Assembly: GCA_040770625.1 (NCBI GenBank)
Contig: JAXGIW010000002.1
Location: 248,001-312,000, forward strand
Length of the DNA: 64,000 bases
Direction of reading: 5' to 3'
DNA from: 58-81 sp012729145
Lineage (GTDB): Bacteria > Synergistota > Synergistia > Synergistales > Thermovirgaceae
Shown here: positions 27,354 to 35,712 of the stretch, piece after piece
How positions within the stretch are numbered: position 1 is the first letter of the stretch
Layout: the number at the start of each line of letters is the position of its first letter
The notes under the pieces: generated by a model
Database searches by the model: none
Told to the model about the DNA's origin: nothing
The model's input: the letters and a program-made list of their open reading frames with translations, nothing else
Position numbers and translations under genes: made by a program

Positions 27354-28007
27354 TTGGAAAAGACACGGGTTCTTCTGGTAGCTCCGCAAAGGTTGGTCCG
27401 TGAAGCCATCGGAAGGGCGATCGACCAGGAGGAGGGCCTCTCCCTTGCAGGTGCCACTGATGACAGCCTGGAGGCCTTTCGTCTGGCCAGGGAGGCCCGT
27501 CCGGATGTTGTTGTCTTCGATCTGGATTCAGGCAGGATGGATTGGCCCCATTTCGTCAGGGAGCTCTCCCTCTCATGCAGAGGGGTTCGCTTCCTTGCCC
27601 TCTCTTATGACGGGAGTCCCGAGCGCATCTCCGCACTTTGCGAAGCGGGCATTCACGGCTGCGTCTGTCTATCGTCAGGGTTCGATGAACTGGTAAGGGG
27701 TCTTCACAGTGTTGGCGAAGGCGAACTCTACTTCGATCAGGAGATATCCTCCGAACTTCCCGAAGTCCTGAGCAAGGTCAACGAAGGGGTGATCCTGCTC
27801 AGGGAGCTAACTGCCAGGGAGAGGGAGGTGGTCTGTCTCCTTTCCCAGGGTTTCAGCAACCAGCAGATCGCGCGTGAGATGGTCCTGTCGGAGAAGACCG
27901 TAAAGAACCATATCAGCCATATTCTCAGGAAACTCGAGCTCAAGGACAGGACCCAGGTAGCCATTCTCGCATGGAAGACAGGGCTGGCAGTCAACGGTCC
28001 ATCATGA
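27354..28007 (+). CDS. LuxR-family regulator with a degenerate receiver domain
   Basis: 217 residues from the TTG at 27354, six bases after AGGAGGTG; an in-frame GTG lies inside that site. Residues 1-125 have a response-regulator fold, but the acidic pair after the first strand is replaced (VLLVAPQ instead of a DD pair). The acceptor region reads VVVFDLDSG (D56 or D58), and no conserved lysine is evident. Residues 150-215 are a clear LuxR helix-turn-helix: LTAREREVVCLLSQGFSNQQIA, then VLSEKTVKNHISHILRKL. It probably activates transcription without classical phosphorylation. It heads a four-gene run with two membrane proteins and ogt; target genes are unknown. Confidence 0.88.
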   Translation: MEKTRVLLVAPQRLVREAIGRAIDQEEGLSLAGATDDSLEAFRLAREARPDVVVFDLDSGRMDWPHFVRELSLSCRGVRFLALSYDGSPERISALCEAGIHGCVCLSSGFDELVRGLHSVGEGELYFDQEISSELPEVLSKVNEGVILLRELTAREREVVCLLSQGFSNQQIAREMVLSEKTVKNHISHILRKLELKDRTQVAILAWKTGLAVNGPS

Positions 28008-28047
28008 GAGGAAATGGCTTGAAGGGTCTTGCACGGGAGGAGTAAGT

Positions 28048-29103
28048 TTGTCGGTTAGAAGGGGTCTGGCGGCGTTCTTGGCCCTTTCCATGGGCGTGAG
28101 CGCCATAGTGCTTCTCTCCAGCTTCGACAGGTCGACCTTTGAGATGATAGTTCATGCTCACAAGGTCCGTCTGGTCTGCGTCCTGTTACTTGTGATCCTT
28201 GCCTGGGCCTTTGATGCCCTCAAACTTTTTTTTGTGGTCAAGGCGGCAGGTGAGGGGATCAGCTGTAAACTGGCGGTCCTGCTCAACTGGCTACGCTATT
28301 TCGGCTGTGCCATAACCCCCATGCAGAGCGGGGGAGGTCCTTTCCAGGTCTACTTCCTGTTCAAGAGCGGTATCCCCATTGGCAAGGGAGTAGCCATAAC
28401 CCTCACCAGTACCCTTATGACCCTCTTCCAGCTGGGTTTTATTGTTCCCGTAGCTCTCTTTTTTCAGCCTGAACTCCTTCAGGGGAGAAAATTGCTTCAG
28501 GGCGTCTTCTCCTACGTCCTCGTCTTTGTTCTGGTCTCATGGTCAATAGTAGTGATAAGCCTTCTGAGGCCCCGGATCATCAAGAAGTGGGCCGGCGGCA
28601 TTACACTGCTGCTCAAGCGATGGGGTTTTCTGAAGCCTGTCAAGGTCCTCAGGGTCGTAAGGCGGATCAACCGGGAGATCGACACCTATAACAGGAACTT
28701 CCGCATCTTCTTCTCGTCGGGCATGCCTCTCTTTGTCCTCGGGTTCCTGTTCTCCTGCCTCCAGATGGTTGCCATGTTCTCCATTCTCCCCTGCCTGATA
28801 TGGTCCGTAGGTCTGGAAGTCAGGTTCATAGAGGCCTTCCTTGCCCAGGCTCTCTTTCTTTTCATTCTTTACTTCGTGCCGACCCCCGGAGCGAGCGGGG
28901 TAGCGGAGGGCGGGGGCGCCGCTATCTTCAGCCTTCTCGTTCCCTGGAACATTGCAGGTGTCATGGCGATCACCTGGCGTTTCTTCACGGAGTATCTCTC
29001 CATTGCGATGGGGGCCATCGTAGCGGTCAGGATGCTTGGTTGGGGGATGGCCGAAGAACTTCTGAAGTCCGGTGAGGAAGGGACGGGAGAGAATCCGGTA
29101 TGA
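28048..29103 (+). CDS. YbhN/UPF0104-family (lysylphosphatidylglycerol synthase TM-region-like) membrane protein
   Basis: 351 residues from a TTG start after GGGAGGAG. Eight or so hydrophobic helices are visible, with the family landmarks KLFFVVKAAGEGISCKLAVLLNWLRYFGCAITPMQSGGGP near residue 70 and FVPTPGASGVAEGGGAAIF near residue 280. The family corresponds to the flippase-like membrane half of MprF and to dolichol-phosphate-mannose-linked exporters; a role in lipid translocation is inferred. No cytosolic synthetase domain is attached. It overlaps the next gene by 4 bp. Confidence 0.85.
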   Translation: MSVRRGLAAFLALSMGVSAIVLLSSFDRSTFEMIVHAHKVRLVCVLLLVILAWAFDALKLFFVVKAAGEGISCKLAVLLNWLRYFGCAITPMQSGGGPFQVYFLFKSGIPIGKGVAITLTSTLMTLFQLGFIVPVALFFQPELLQGRKLLQGVFSYVLVFVLVSWSIVVISLLRPRIIKKWAGGITLLLKRWGFLKPVKVLRVVRRINREIDTYNRNFRIFFSSGMPLFVLGFLFSCLQMVAMFSILPCLIWSVGLEVRFIEAFLAQALFLFILYFVPTPGASGVAEGGGAAIFSLLVPWNIAGVMAITWRFFTEYLSIAMGAIVAVRMLGWGMAEELLKSGEEGTGENPV

Positions 29104-29669
29104 ACCTGGATAGAATGGGCTCCCTCGCATTCCGTTTCAGAGGCGGTATCTGGACTCTCTTCTTCCTGTTGATCCTCTTCCTCTCCCGCCCTGGAACGGC
29201 AGGTCCTCTCTATGGACTGATCCCCGTCGCCCTGGGCCAGGGTATCCGGTTCTGGGCGGCGGGCACCATCAGGCAATACCGGGGTGAGGAGGTCGGCGCG
29301 GAAGGTCTTGTCACCTGGGGGCCATACTCCATTGCCAGGAACCCCCTCTACCTGGGCAACGCCCTTATCGGGGTCGGTTGGTGCGTACTTTCAGGAAGTT
29401 TTGCGGCCTTTATCATTTTCTCGGCAGTTTTTGTATTTCTGTACCTGATGCTGGTCATACCCTACGAGGAATCTTTCCTCAGGAAGAACTTCCCTGTGGA
29501 TTTTGCCAGGTACTCCGAAAGGGCAGGAAGGTTCTTCCCTCTGAAAGCCCCTTCCCTGGCAGAACTACGAGGACCGTTTGACAGGGTTGTCCTCTGGAGA
29601 AGCGAGAGGCACTCTCTCTGGGTCACCCTGGCAGGAACCTTGCTTATCCTTTCCCGGAGGTGGTGGTGA
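29100..29669 (+). CDS. Isoprenylcysteine carboxyl methyltransferase/phospholipid methyltransferase-family membrane protein
   Basis: 189 residues with four or five hydrophobic segments. The C-terminal half has the SAM-binding pattern of the ICMT/PEMT superfamily: TWGPYSIARNPLYLGNALIGVGW, then VIPYEESFLRKNFPVDFARYSERAGRFFP. These integral membrane enzymes methylate lipids or lipidated groups; in bacteria the substrate is usually unknown. The neighbouring YbhN-like gene suggests a shared membrane-lipid context. It overlaps the previous gene (ATGA) and the next (TGATG). Confidence 0.85.
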   Translation: MNLDRMGSLAFRFRGGIWTLFFLLILFLSRPGTAGPLYGLIPVALGQGIRFWAAGTIRQYRGEEVGAEGLVTWGPYSIARNPLYLGNALIGVGWCVLSGSFAAFIIFSAVFVFLYLMLVIPYEESFLRKNFPVDFARYSERAGRFFPLKAPSLAELRGPFDRVVLWRSERHSLWVTLAGTLLILSRRWW

Positions 29670-30187
29670 TGCTCGCCTGGCACAGAAGAGGGATCAACGA
29701 AGAGGTATCATCATCTGTGCTTGATTCTCCCTGCGGCATGTGGTTGGTTAGTTGGGTACCCGGAGGACTTTGCGGCATTACATCCTGTAGGTTTTCCGGC
29801 AAGGGGAAGGTGACGCAGGAGGTACTGCCTATCTGGCTGGAAAGATCCTGGGAGTTCTTCTGGAGGGGCGAAAGACCTCTTGTGACCTACTGTTATGAAC
29901 ATGAAATCCCCGAATTCTCCAGGAGGGTCTTGGAAGTGGTCGAAGCCATCCCCTTCGGGGAGGTGCTTACCTATGGACAGGTGGCGGAAAGGGCAGGCAA
30001 CCCCAAGGCAGCAAGGGCGGTCGGATCGGTAATGCGTTACAACCCATGGGCTCTCTTCATTCCCTGTCACAGGGTCATCGGGAGTGACGGCAGCCTTCGC
30101 GGATACGGAGGTCCGAGGGGGGTCTCACTTAAGAAAAGGCTCCTGGCCTATGAAAAAAAGGTAAAGGCGGAGATCAGCAGAAGATGA
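29669..30187 (+). CDS. ogt: Methylated-DNA--protein-cysteine methyltransferase
   Basis: 172 residues from the ATG at 29669, eight bases after GGAGG and overlapping the previous stop codon. The enzyme removes O6-alkyl groups from guanine in a suicide reaction. The DNA-binding winged helix IPFGEVLTYGQVAERAGNPKAARAVGSVMRYNP is followed by the active-site motif FIPCHRVIGSDGSLRGYGG with the acceptor cysteine. The N-terminal 80 residues are a small alpha/beta domain. It ends the LuxR-led run. Confidence 0.95.
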   Translation: MLAWHRRGINEEVSSSVLDSPCGMWLVSWVPGGLCGITSCRFSGKGKVTQEVLPIWLERSWEFFWRGERPLVTYCYEHEIPEFSRRVLEVVEAIPFGEVLTYGQVAERAGNPKAARAVGSVMRYNPWALFIPCHRVIGSDGSLRGYGGPRGVSLKKRLLAYEKKVKAEISRR

Positions 30188-30248
30188 CCCCCGCCTCATT
30201 TCCCCTGGTCCGTGGATCCTCAATTGACGATCCGTCGTACCAGTGTCC

Positions 30249-31493
30249 TCAGAATCTCATGATCTGCTCGCCGTAGAGGCTCTGCCAGAGGTTGTTGTAT
30301 ATCTCGCCTTTGGGGACCTCCCTTGTCGCAAAGCCTTCAGCTATGGCGGCCTGACCTACCGCCTCTGCCACTCTGGGCGCAGCCTCGTCGCAGAAGATAT
30401 CCGGCATGATCTTGCCGGGCCCCAGCCTGCGCCTGTCCACAACGTCGGCGAGCGCTCTGGCCGCTTCCAGCAGCATGTTATGGTTGAGCACCGTTGCCCT
30501 GACATCGAGAAGGCCCCTCATTATCCCGGGAGAGGAGAGGGTGTTGGGCATGGCGTTCTGAAACCCGGGACCTCCGGTGGCTACTATTGCTGCACCTGCC
30601 GCGATCGCCTCTTCGGGTAGTATCTCGGGATCCGGAAGGGCCATGGCAAGTATTACCGGGTCCCCGGACATTAGTTTAATTAACTCCGCCGGGAATACCC
30701 CTCCCTTGGAAAGGCCGATGAAAATGTTGGCCCCTTCGATGGCTTTCTCAAGTCCTCCGGACCTCTTCTCGGGATTTGTCTTCTCCGCAAGCTCTTTCTG
30801 CACATGGTTCATCCTGGGGTTGTCCTCGTTGAGTATCCCCGAGCTGTTCAGTACCACAATATTCTCCGCACCGGCCTTGAGAAGGAGTTCAGCAGTGGCT
30901 ATCCCCGCTGATCCTGCGCCGTTGATCACGATCTTCATGTCCCGGAGCTTCCGGTCCTGGACCTCCAGCGCATTATGGATGCCCGCAAGGACTATGACAG
31001 CAGTTCCGTGCTGATCGTCGCAGAGTACCGGTATATTGATCCTGGATCTCAGCTCCTGGACGATGGTGAATGTCTTGGGGCTTGCTATGTCCTCGATGTT
31101 GATCCCCCCAAGGGTAGGGGCGAGAAGGGTGCAGAAATGTATGATGTCCTCCGTATCCTGGGTGTCGAGGCATACCGGGATCGCGTTCACGTCGCCGAAG
31201 AGCTTGAAGAGGAGGCATTTCCCCTCTATGACCGGAAGAGCCGCACAGGGTCCTACGTTCCCAAGCCCAAGGACCGCGCTCCCGTCGGAGATGACCGCGA
31301 TCCTGTTGCCCCTCCCGGTGTACTCAAAGCTCATCCCCTCATCTTCCTGAATGGCGAGAGCTGGCGGGACGCTCCCAGGGATATAGGCCAGGGCCATATC
31401 CTCCTCGTTGTGGATGTTGATGGTGGGGTAGATCTTGATCTTCCCCCTTGCCTTCCTGTGGAGTTCCAGGGCTCTTGTCCTGTCTGTCGGCAT
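30249..31493 (-). CDS. NAD(P)-dependent malic enzyme
   Basis: 414 residues from ATG with AGGGAGGA eight bases upstream. It decarboxylates malate to pyruvate while reducing NAD(P)+. Features are the N-terminal IAVISDGSAVLGLGNVGPCAALPVIEGK, the metal-binding segment INIEDIASPKTF...IPVLCDDQHGTAVIVLAG, and a Rossmann motif VINGAGSAGIATAELLLKAGAENIVV. The single-domain length (about 400 residues) matches the short bacterial and archaeal form without the phosphotransacetylase extension. Cofactor preference is not readable from sequence alone. It lies 34 bp after the isochorismatase-type gene on the same strand, so the two may be co-transcribed. Confidence 0.95.
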   Translation of the reverse strand: MPTDRTRALELHRKARGKIKIYPTINIHNEEDMALAYIPGSVPPALAIQEDEGMSFEYTGRGNRIAVISDGSAVLGLGNVGPCAALPVIEGKCLLFKLFGDVNAIPVCLDTQDTEDIIHFCTLLAPTLGGINIEDIASPKTFTIVQELRSRINIPVLCDDQHGTAVIVLAGIHNALEVQDRKLRDMKIVINGAGSAGIATAELLLKAGAENIVVLNSSGILNEDNPRMNHVQKELAEKTNPEKRSGGLEKAIEGANIFIGLSKGGVFPAELIKLMSGDPVILAMALPDPEILPEEAIAAGAAIVATGGPGFQNAMPNTLSSPGIMRGLLDVRATVLNHNMLLEAARALADVVDRRRLGPGKIMPDIFCDEAAPRVAEAVGQAAIAEGFATREVPKGEIYNNLWQSLYGEQIMRF

Positions 31494-31527
31494 AGGTTTT
31501 CCTCCCTGTTATAAGTATCCCGGGTCT

Positions 31528-32085
31528 TCAGGCCTTGAAAAACGGGAGCATCGACTTGAACTGCTCCGTTCCTGCCCTTCCAAGCAACTGGTACACTACC
31601 GTTTCAACTGGTACCACGAGAGCCCCGGCTGAGACCATCGCATCACAGGCAAGGCGGTGATGTTCCGGATCCCTGCTGGAACATGCATCGGCAGCCAGCA
31701 CTACACGCATGCCAATAGCCATAAGGTCGATCACAGTCCCAAGGACACAGATATGGCTCTCCACCCCGGCAACAATGACCTGATCCCTTCCTCCAGACCT
31801 GAGGAAATCCTCAAATCCTTCCTCCATGCAGCAGGAAAAGTGGATCTTCTCCATTCTTCCGGCCTGAACAGGAAGTTTTTCCATAACTGAAGGAACTGTT
31901 TTCCCAAGCCCTTTAGGGTAGTGCTCAGTGTACTTTACGGGAACTGCCGTTACTTTGCAGGCTTCGATCAATACCCCGGTGTTCCTGTCCACTTTTTCCC
32001 AACCATGAACTGCAGGAAGCATCTTTTCCTGAAGGTCGATAACGAGCAGCTGCACCTTTTCGGGATCGATCCTGAAAGGTCGCAT
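31528..32085 (-). CDS. Isochorismatase/nicotinamidase-family hydrolase
   Basis: 185 residues from the ATG at 32085, which has GGGGTG upstream; the frame allows eight more residues. The cysteine-hydrolase fold is shown by QLLVIDLQEKMLPAV with the catalytic Asp, the lysine region near GKTVPSVME, and IVAGVESHICVLGTVIDLMAIGMRVVLAADACSSR with the nucleophilic cysteine (C in SHICVL). The substrate is uncertain; members act on isochorismate, nicotinamide, carbamoylsarcosine or unknown amides. No biosynthetic partner genes are adjacent. Confidence 0.85.
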   Translation of the reverse strand: MRPFRIDPEKVQLLVIDLQEKMLPAVHGWEKVDRNTGVLIEACKVTAVPVKYTEHYPKGLGKTVPSVMEKLPVQAGRMEKIHFSCCMEEGFEDFLRSGGRDQVIVAGVESHICVLGTVIDLMAIGMRVVLAADACSSRDPEHHRLACDAMVSAGALVVPVETVVYQLLGRAGTEQFKSMLPFFKA

Positions 32086-32222
32086 CAAAACACACCCCGT
32101 TTCCTTCATTATTCTCGATTATAGGGTTATTATAGGCCAAAGACGGCCTCTGTTGCCCCGTGTCTATTTCATTGAAATATGCTATGCTCTGAAAACTTGA
32201 AAGCCCGGGGGAGGTGTGTTTC

Positions 32223-32882
32223 ATGGGCGCCAATGATCCAAAGAGGAGCAACGAATGGGAAGGTTTCGATCCGAGCGAGGAATGGACGGTGGGTGACATC
32301 CTGAAAGCAATGTCTGGAAGGGACTGCCCCTCTTATATTGAGAGACTAGCTTCCCAGATACAGGAGTGGATGGTGTCGGCTCTTGCCGGCGAAGGAGAGA
32401 TCTCCGCCGAGGACTTCCTGTTCGGTTTCGGGGACAGGAAACAGGGGGACCCTGAAGCACTGATCTCCCAGCTTGAATGGGTGGATAAGTTCGCCGATAT
32501 TCTTCCTGCCACAACAGAGCCTATCGGGCACGAGGATGCCGTAGTGCTCTGTCTCGGTCCTGTGGATTTCGACGAGGGGATGCGGATGGCAATAGATTAT
32601 GCCGCCCTTTTCGGCAGGGATCATTGCCAGCGGGTATGGATGCTGAGCGACAGCTGGGTGATAGGGGAAGTCGTGCGTTATGTTCAGCACTTCAGCGCCC
32701 TGGCCTCTCACGGAGTGGAGCTCAGGTTCATCATGGTGACACCCTGGGGCTGGACAGAGATCCCAATTGCCGTCGAGACTGGTGATAATGGAAGGCTACG
32801 CTGGGAGAACAGAACGGCAAGGCAGGAACATAACAATAACCCCCTGAGGCCTAACAAACACGACGATCCCAATCAGAAATAG
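32223..32882 (+). CDS. Unrecognised soluble protein
   Basis: 219 residues from the ATG at 32223, eight bases after GGGGGAGG. I do not recognise a family. The N-terminus is acidic (PSEEWTVGDILKAM), with helical segments to residue 95. The central part looks like an alpha/beta fold: AVVLCLGPVDFDEGMRMAIDYAALFGRDHCQRVWMLSDSWVIGEVVRYVQHFSAL, then VELRFIMVTPWGWTEIPI. The C-terminal 25 residues are Asn- and His-rich and probably disordered. No signal peptide or membrane segment is visible. It has its own terminator and divergent or convergent neighbours, so it is a single-gene unit. Confidence 0.75.
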   Translation: MGANDPKRSNEWEGFDPSEEWTVGDILKAMSGRDCPSYIERLASQIQEWMVSALAGEGEISAEDFLFGFGDRKQGDPEALISQLEWVDKFADILPATTEPIGHEDAVVLCLGPVDFDEGMRMAIDYAALFGRDHCQRVWMLSDSWVIGEVVRYVQHFSALASHGVELRFIMVTPWGWTEIPIAVETGDNGRLRWENRTARQEHNNNPLRPNKHDDPNQK

Positions 32883-32907
32883 CCGACGGGACCTCGGCAA
32901 ATGGAAA

Positions 32908-32938
32908 GGGGGCAGGCCTTCTGGCCTGCCCCCTTTTT
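32908..32938. terminator. Terminator downstream of 32223-32882
   Basis: A perfect 11-bp stem GGGGGCAGGCC with its complement, loop TTCT, is followed by TTTTT. A short A run precedes the stem, so it may also serve the converging MoaD-like gene. Confidence 0.92.
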
Positions 32939-32951
32939 GCATCGAACTGTT

Positions 32952-33149
32952 CTAACCACCGCTGATCATATGGATGATCTGAACATTGGCGCCGTCGGGG
33001 ACCGGAGTGGTAGCGAAATGATCCCTGGGGACAGAAGAATTATCGATCCAGACAGCGAGCAGCGGGAAGACGTATCTCTTCTCGTTGATAACGTCCCTTA
33101 CGGTCATTCCTTCCTTCCATTCCATGGGTTCCCCGTTCACCACGATCAT
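32952..33149 (-). CDS. MoaD/ThiS-like sulfur-carrier protein
   Basis: 65 residues ending in Gly-Gly, the mark of ubiquitin-fold sulfur carriers that are activated as a C-terminal thiocarboxylate. The body shows the beta-grasp pattern: MIVVNGEPMEWKEGMTVRDVI, LAVWIDNSSVPRDHF, GANVQIIHMISGG. It starts 4 bp after the aldehyde:ferredoxin oxidoreductase stop codon, so it is co-translated with it. Dedicated MoaD-like genes beside AOR-family enzymes are believed to supply dithiolene sulfur for the tungstopterin cofactor; that role is inferred from context. Confidence 0.88.
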   Translation of the reverse strand: MIVVNGEPMEWKEGMTVRDVINEKRYVFPLLAVWIDNSSVPRDHFATTPVPDGANVQIIHMISGG

Positions 33150-33153
33150 GGAG

Positions 33154-35328
33154 CTAATCCTTCCACTGGTCCTCCGGTTTTGCGTGTTTTTCTACGACTG
33201 CGACAACTTCGGGTATGTCCATCCCGAGTTCCTTAAGTTTCTTGACAGTGGGGATACCGTTCTTGTCCCAGCCACGGCGTCTGTAGACGGTGTCTACCAG
33301 TTTCTCCCACTGTTCTCTGCGGATCTTCTGCAGTCTGTCGCACTTCTCCTGGGAGGAGAGGCCTGCCGGGTCGACCCCGCCTGCTTTCAGTTCGTTGTCG
33401 TAGTACTCCGCCCGTGCCTCCCACTCATCTGCCCAGACCGGCCCGAGGGCCCTGTCGGGTATGTTGTGGAACTTCCTGGTGCCCTTCCCAAGGCGCAGCT
33501 GGAAGACGCGTTGGAAGTTATAGACCCGCTCGGCCTGGTGTATCAGGTCTTCCTTGGTGATATTCTGCCCTGTAACAGCGTTGAATATGTCCACGTAGTT
33601 CTGGACGTGCTCCGGGACCCTCGCGGCTTCCTGGGGCGGATACTTTGTCGCATTGTCGGCAGGTTCGATATCGTTCCAGGGGAGTTTGCAGAGTCCGACC
33701 AGGGAGAACCAGGTCCTGAAGTTGGGGAAGTAGTGCAAAGCCTCGGCCTTGTCCTCAAAGGTGGGGAGCTGCTTGTTGACCCTGTCCATGAAGATCAGCC
33801 ATGCCTCGTCATGCTGGGGGCCCTTCAGTGTAAGGAAGAAGCCGCCCCACTGGGCGACCGACTCTTTGGGCACGTACTCGGATACCTCGATACCCTGCCC
33901 TTCCATTCCTATCCTCTCCATGACATTTCTGTCGGCACCAAATTTTTCAGCGAAGAGGTCCTTCATCCGGTGGACTCCCTGGCCCACCATCCTGGCGAAC
34001 TCGTCCTTGCCTGATGCCATTCGGTGGATCAGTTCCATAATGTCATCCTTGTTGCCGAAATTCAGTTCCAGGCCGTTGGTGTTCTCCTTGTTGATAAGGC
34101 CCAGTTCGTAGCATTCGCAGACGAAGGCTATGCCGGTCCCCGCGGAGATCGTGTCGAATCCGTAATGGTCGGCGTAGAAGTTGGTCTCGGTAGTCCATGC
34201 CGGGTCATAAACTCCTACATTGGGGCCGAAACTTGCGGCTGTCTCGTATTCCGGACCGTCTACGGTGATCTTTCTGCCCTTCCAGGGGCCGGTCTTGAGT
34301 TCAAAGCCGTCCACAGCCTTTGCGCAGGCCATTGTGCAGCCGTACCAGCATCCGTCGGAGATGCCCTGGGTGAACATCTTTTCATAGATCTTCGAGTGGA
34401 TCTTGTCGGCATCGGGATGTTGTCCGAACTTGTAGTTCATCGTGGGAAGAAGGTGGTACTCGTTCATGATCTCGTTCAGGTGGGATGTTCCCGCAGTTCT
34501 CATTCTGCATTGTTTGGCGTCGAGAGTGATTATCTCCTTGTGGAGTTTGGCTCCCAGCCTGGTGAGGGTATCGACATCTGCCGGATTGTTCGCCGTTCCC
34601 GAAAGGTCATGGGTCTTGACCACCAGTGCCGCTATCTTCTTGTCTCTGAGAATAGTCCCCCCGCCGCCTCGTCCTGCTTGTTTCAGTCTCGCCGTCTTTC
34701 TGTGGCTGTCCCAGAAGCTGCTGTTGAGGCAACCCCAGAATGTGTTCTCCGCGGCCTGCCCGGAAGTGACCACAGAGACGAACCTGCGATCATTTATGTC
34801 CTTCGGGTCGCCATAATATTCGTGTATCGCTTCAGTTACTGTGTAGGCATTAACGTCATCAAAAGGAGATTCCAGTATCTGCACTTTCTTCGCGTCGGCA
34901 TCCACGACGACAACAACATCGTTCTGTGCCTTTCCCTGGATCTCAATTGCGTCCCAGCCCGCGAACTTGAGCAGCGGGCCGAAGTGGCCTCCCGCATTGC
35001 TGTCGTAAGTCTGGTCGGTGAGAGGAGAGACGAAAACAGCGTAGAATTTGCCCATTCCGGGGTACTGTGTCACTCCGCAAAGTGGCCCGCCGGAAATGAC
35101 TATCTCGTTCTCGGGGTCGTTCCACTTCGTTGTATCCTTGACGGAATCCCAGAGCAGTTTCAGGCCAAAACCCCTGCCCCCTGTGAACTTGAACTTCATG
35201 TCCTCGGAGACATCTTTCGACTCGAAGGTCATGTCGCCCACGTTTACCTTCAGGGTCTTGCCTGTATAGCCCCTGAAAGGTTTTGCCGGGTCGTAGGACC
35301 ATTCGGCAAGCACTTTCATTTTCTCCAT
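33154..35328 (-). CDS. Aldehyde:ferredoxin oxidoreductase-family tungsten enzyme
   Basis: 724 residues from the ATG at 35328, nine bases after AAGGGGGG. AOR-family enzymes oxidise aldehydes to acids with ferredoxin at a tungstopterin. The N-terminal cofactor domain has KFTGGRGFGLKLLWDSV and NEIVISGGPLCGVTQYPGMGKF. The mid-section KQAGRGGGGTILRDKKIAALVV is typical. The 4Fe-4S cysteines appear in GCWYGCTMACAK, spaced C-x3-C-x3-C rather than the usual C-x2-C-x3-C, with a fourth cysteine in SLVGLCKLPW. A longer than usual C-terminus is rich in charged residues. Substrate unknown. It forms a two-gene operon with the MoaD-like protein. Confidence 0.92.
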   Translation of the reverse strand: MEKMKVLAEWSYDPAKPFRGYTGKTLKVNVGDMTFESKDVSEDMKFKFTGGRGFGLKLLWDSVKDTTKWNDPENEIVISGGPLCGVTQYPGMGKFYAVFVSPLTDQTYDSNAGGHFGPLLKFAGWDAIEIQGKAQNDVVVVVDADAKKVQILESPFDDVNAYTVTEAIHEYYGDPKDINDRRFVSVVTSGQAAENTFWGCLNSSFWDSHRKTARLKQAGRGGGGTILRDKKIAALVVKTHDLSGTANNPADVDTLTRLGAKLHKEIITLDAKQCRMRTAGTSHLNEIMNEYHLLPTMNYKFGQHPDADKIHSKIYEKMFTQGISDGCWYGCTMACAKAVDGFELKTGPWKGRKITVDGPEYETAASFGPNVGVYDPAWTTETNFYADHYGFDTISAGTGIAFVCECYELGLINKENTNGLELNFGNKDDIMELIHRMASGKDEFARMVGQGVHRMKDLFAEKFGADRNVMERIGMEGQGIEVSEYVPKESVAQWGGFFLTLKGPQHDEAWLIFMDRVNKQLPTFEDKAEALHYFPNFRTWFSLVGLCKLPWNDIEPADNATKYPPQEAARVPEHVQNYVDIFNAVTGQNITKEDLIHQAERVYNFQRVFQLRLGKGTRKFHNIPDRALGPVWADEWEARAEYYDNELKAGGVDPAGLSSQEKCDRLQKIRREQWEKLVDTVYRRRGWDKNGIPTVKKLKELGMDIPEVVAVVEKHAKPEDQWKD

Positions 35329-35476
35329 TACCTGTTCCCCCCTTGAGATTTGAACTGTAAAACATCTCAATCCCGCCAGCATGGCAGGATAATCTCCATT
35401 GTACGCAGAATATTTGAAGTGATAATAATATTACCATGATTGTGCTTACGGTATCAATCTGCAGAGATCCCTCTCG

Positions 35477-35506
35477 TTGACGGCCCCCTCCGTAAGATGC
35501 TACAAT
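35477..35506 (+). promoter_or_regulatory. Promoter of tRNA-Pro
   Basis: TTGACG at 35477-35482 and TACAAT at 35501-35506 with an 18-bp spacer, ending 10 bp before the tRNA gene. Confidence 0.75.
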
Positions 35507-35516
35507 TCCCGTCGTT

Positions 35517-35594
<78 letters not shown>

Positions 35595-35606
35595 GAAGAA
35601 GACCGT

Positions 35607-35636
35607 GGGATCCCGCTAATCCGGGATCCCTTTTTT
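35607..35636 (+). terminator. Terminator after tRNA-Pro
   Basis: GGGATCCCG pairs with CGGGATCCC around the loop CTAATC, followed by six T's. Confidence 0.92.
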
Positions 35637-35664
35637 ATTTGAGTCCGCAACAGTCTGACGAAAG

Positions 35665-35692
35665 TTGACTAATGAAGAAAAGAGCCTATAAT
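35665..35692 (+). promoter_or_regulatory. Promoter of smpB-ssrA
   Basis: TTGACT at 35665-35670 and a consensus TATAAT at 35687-35692 are spaced 16 bp, 21 bp ahead of the smpB start codon. Confidence 0.85.
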
Positions 35693-35712
35693 TGCATGTG
35701 CGGAGGAGAAAC

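Noticed and set aside
34024..35346. A 440-codon open frame opposite the aldehyde oxidoreductase gene
   Set aside because: Composition is unlike a folded protein and the opposite strand holds a strongly conserved enzyme.
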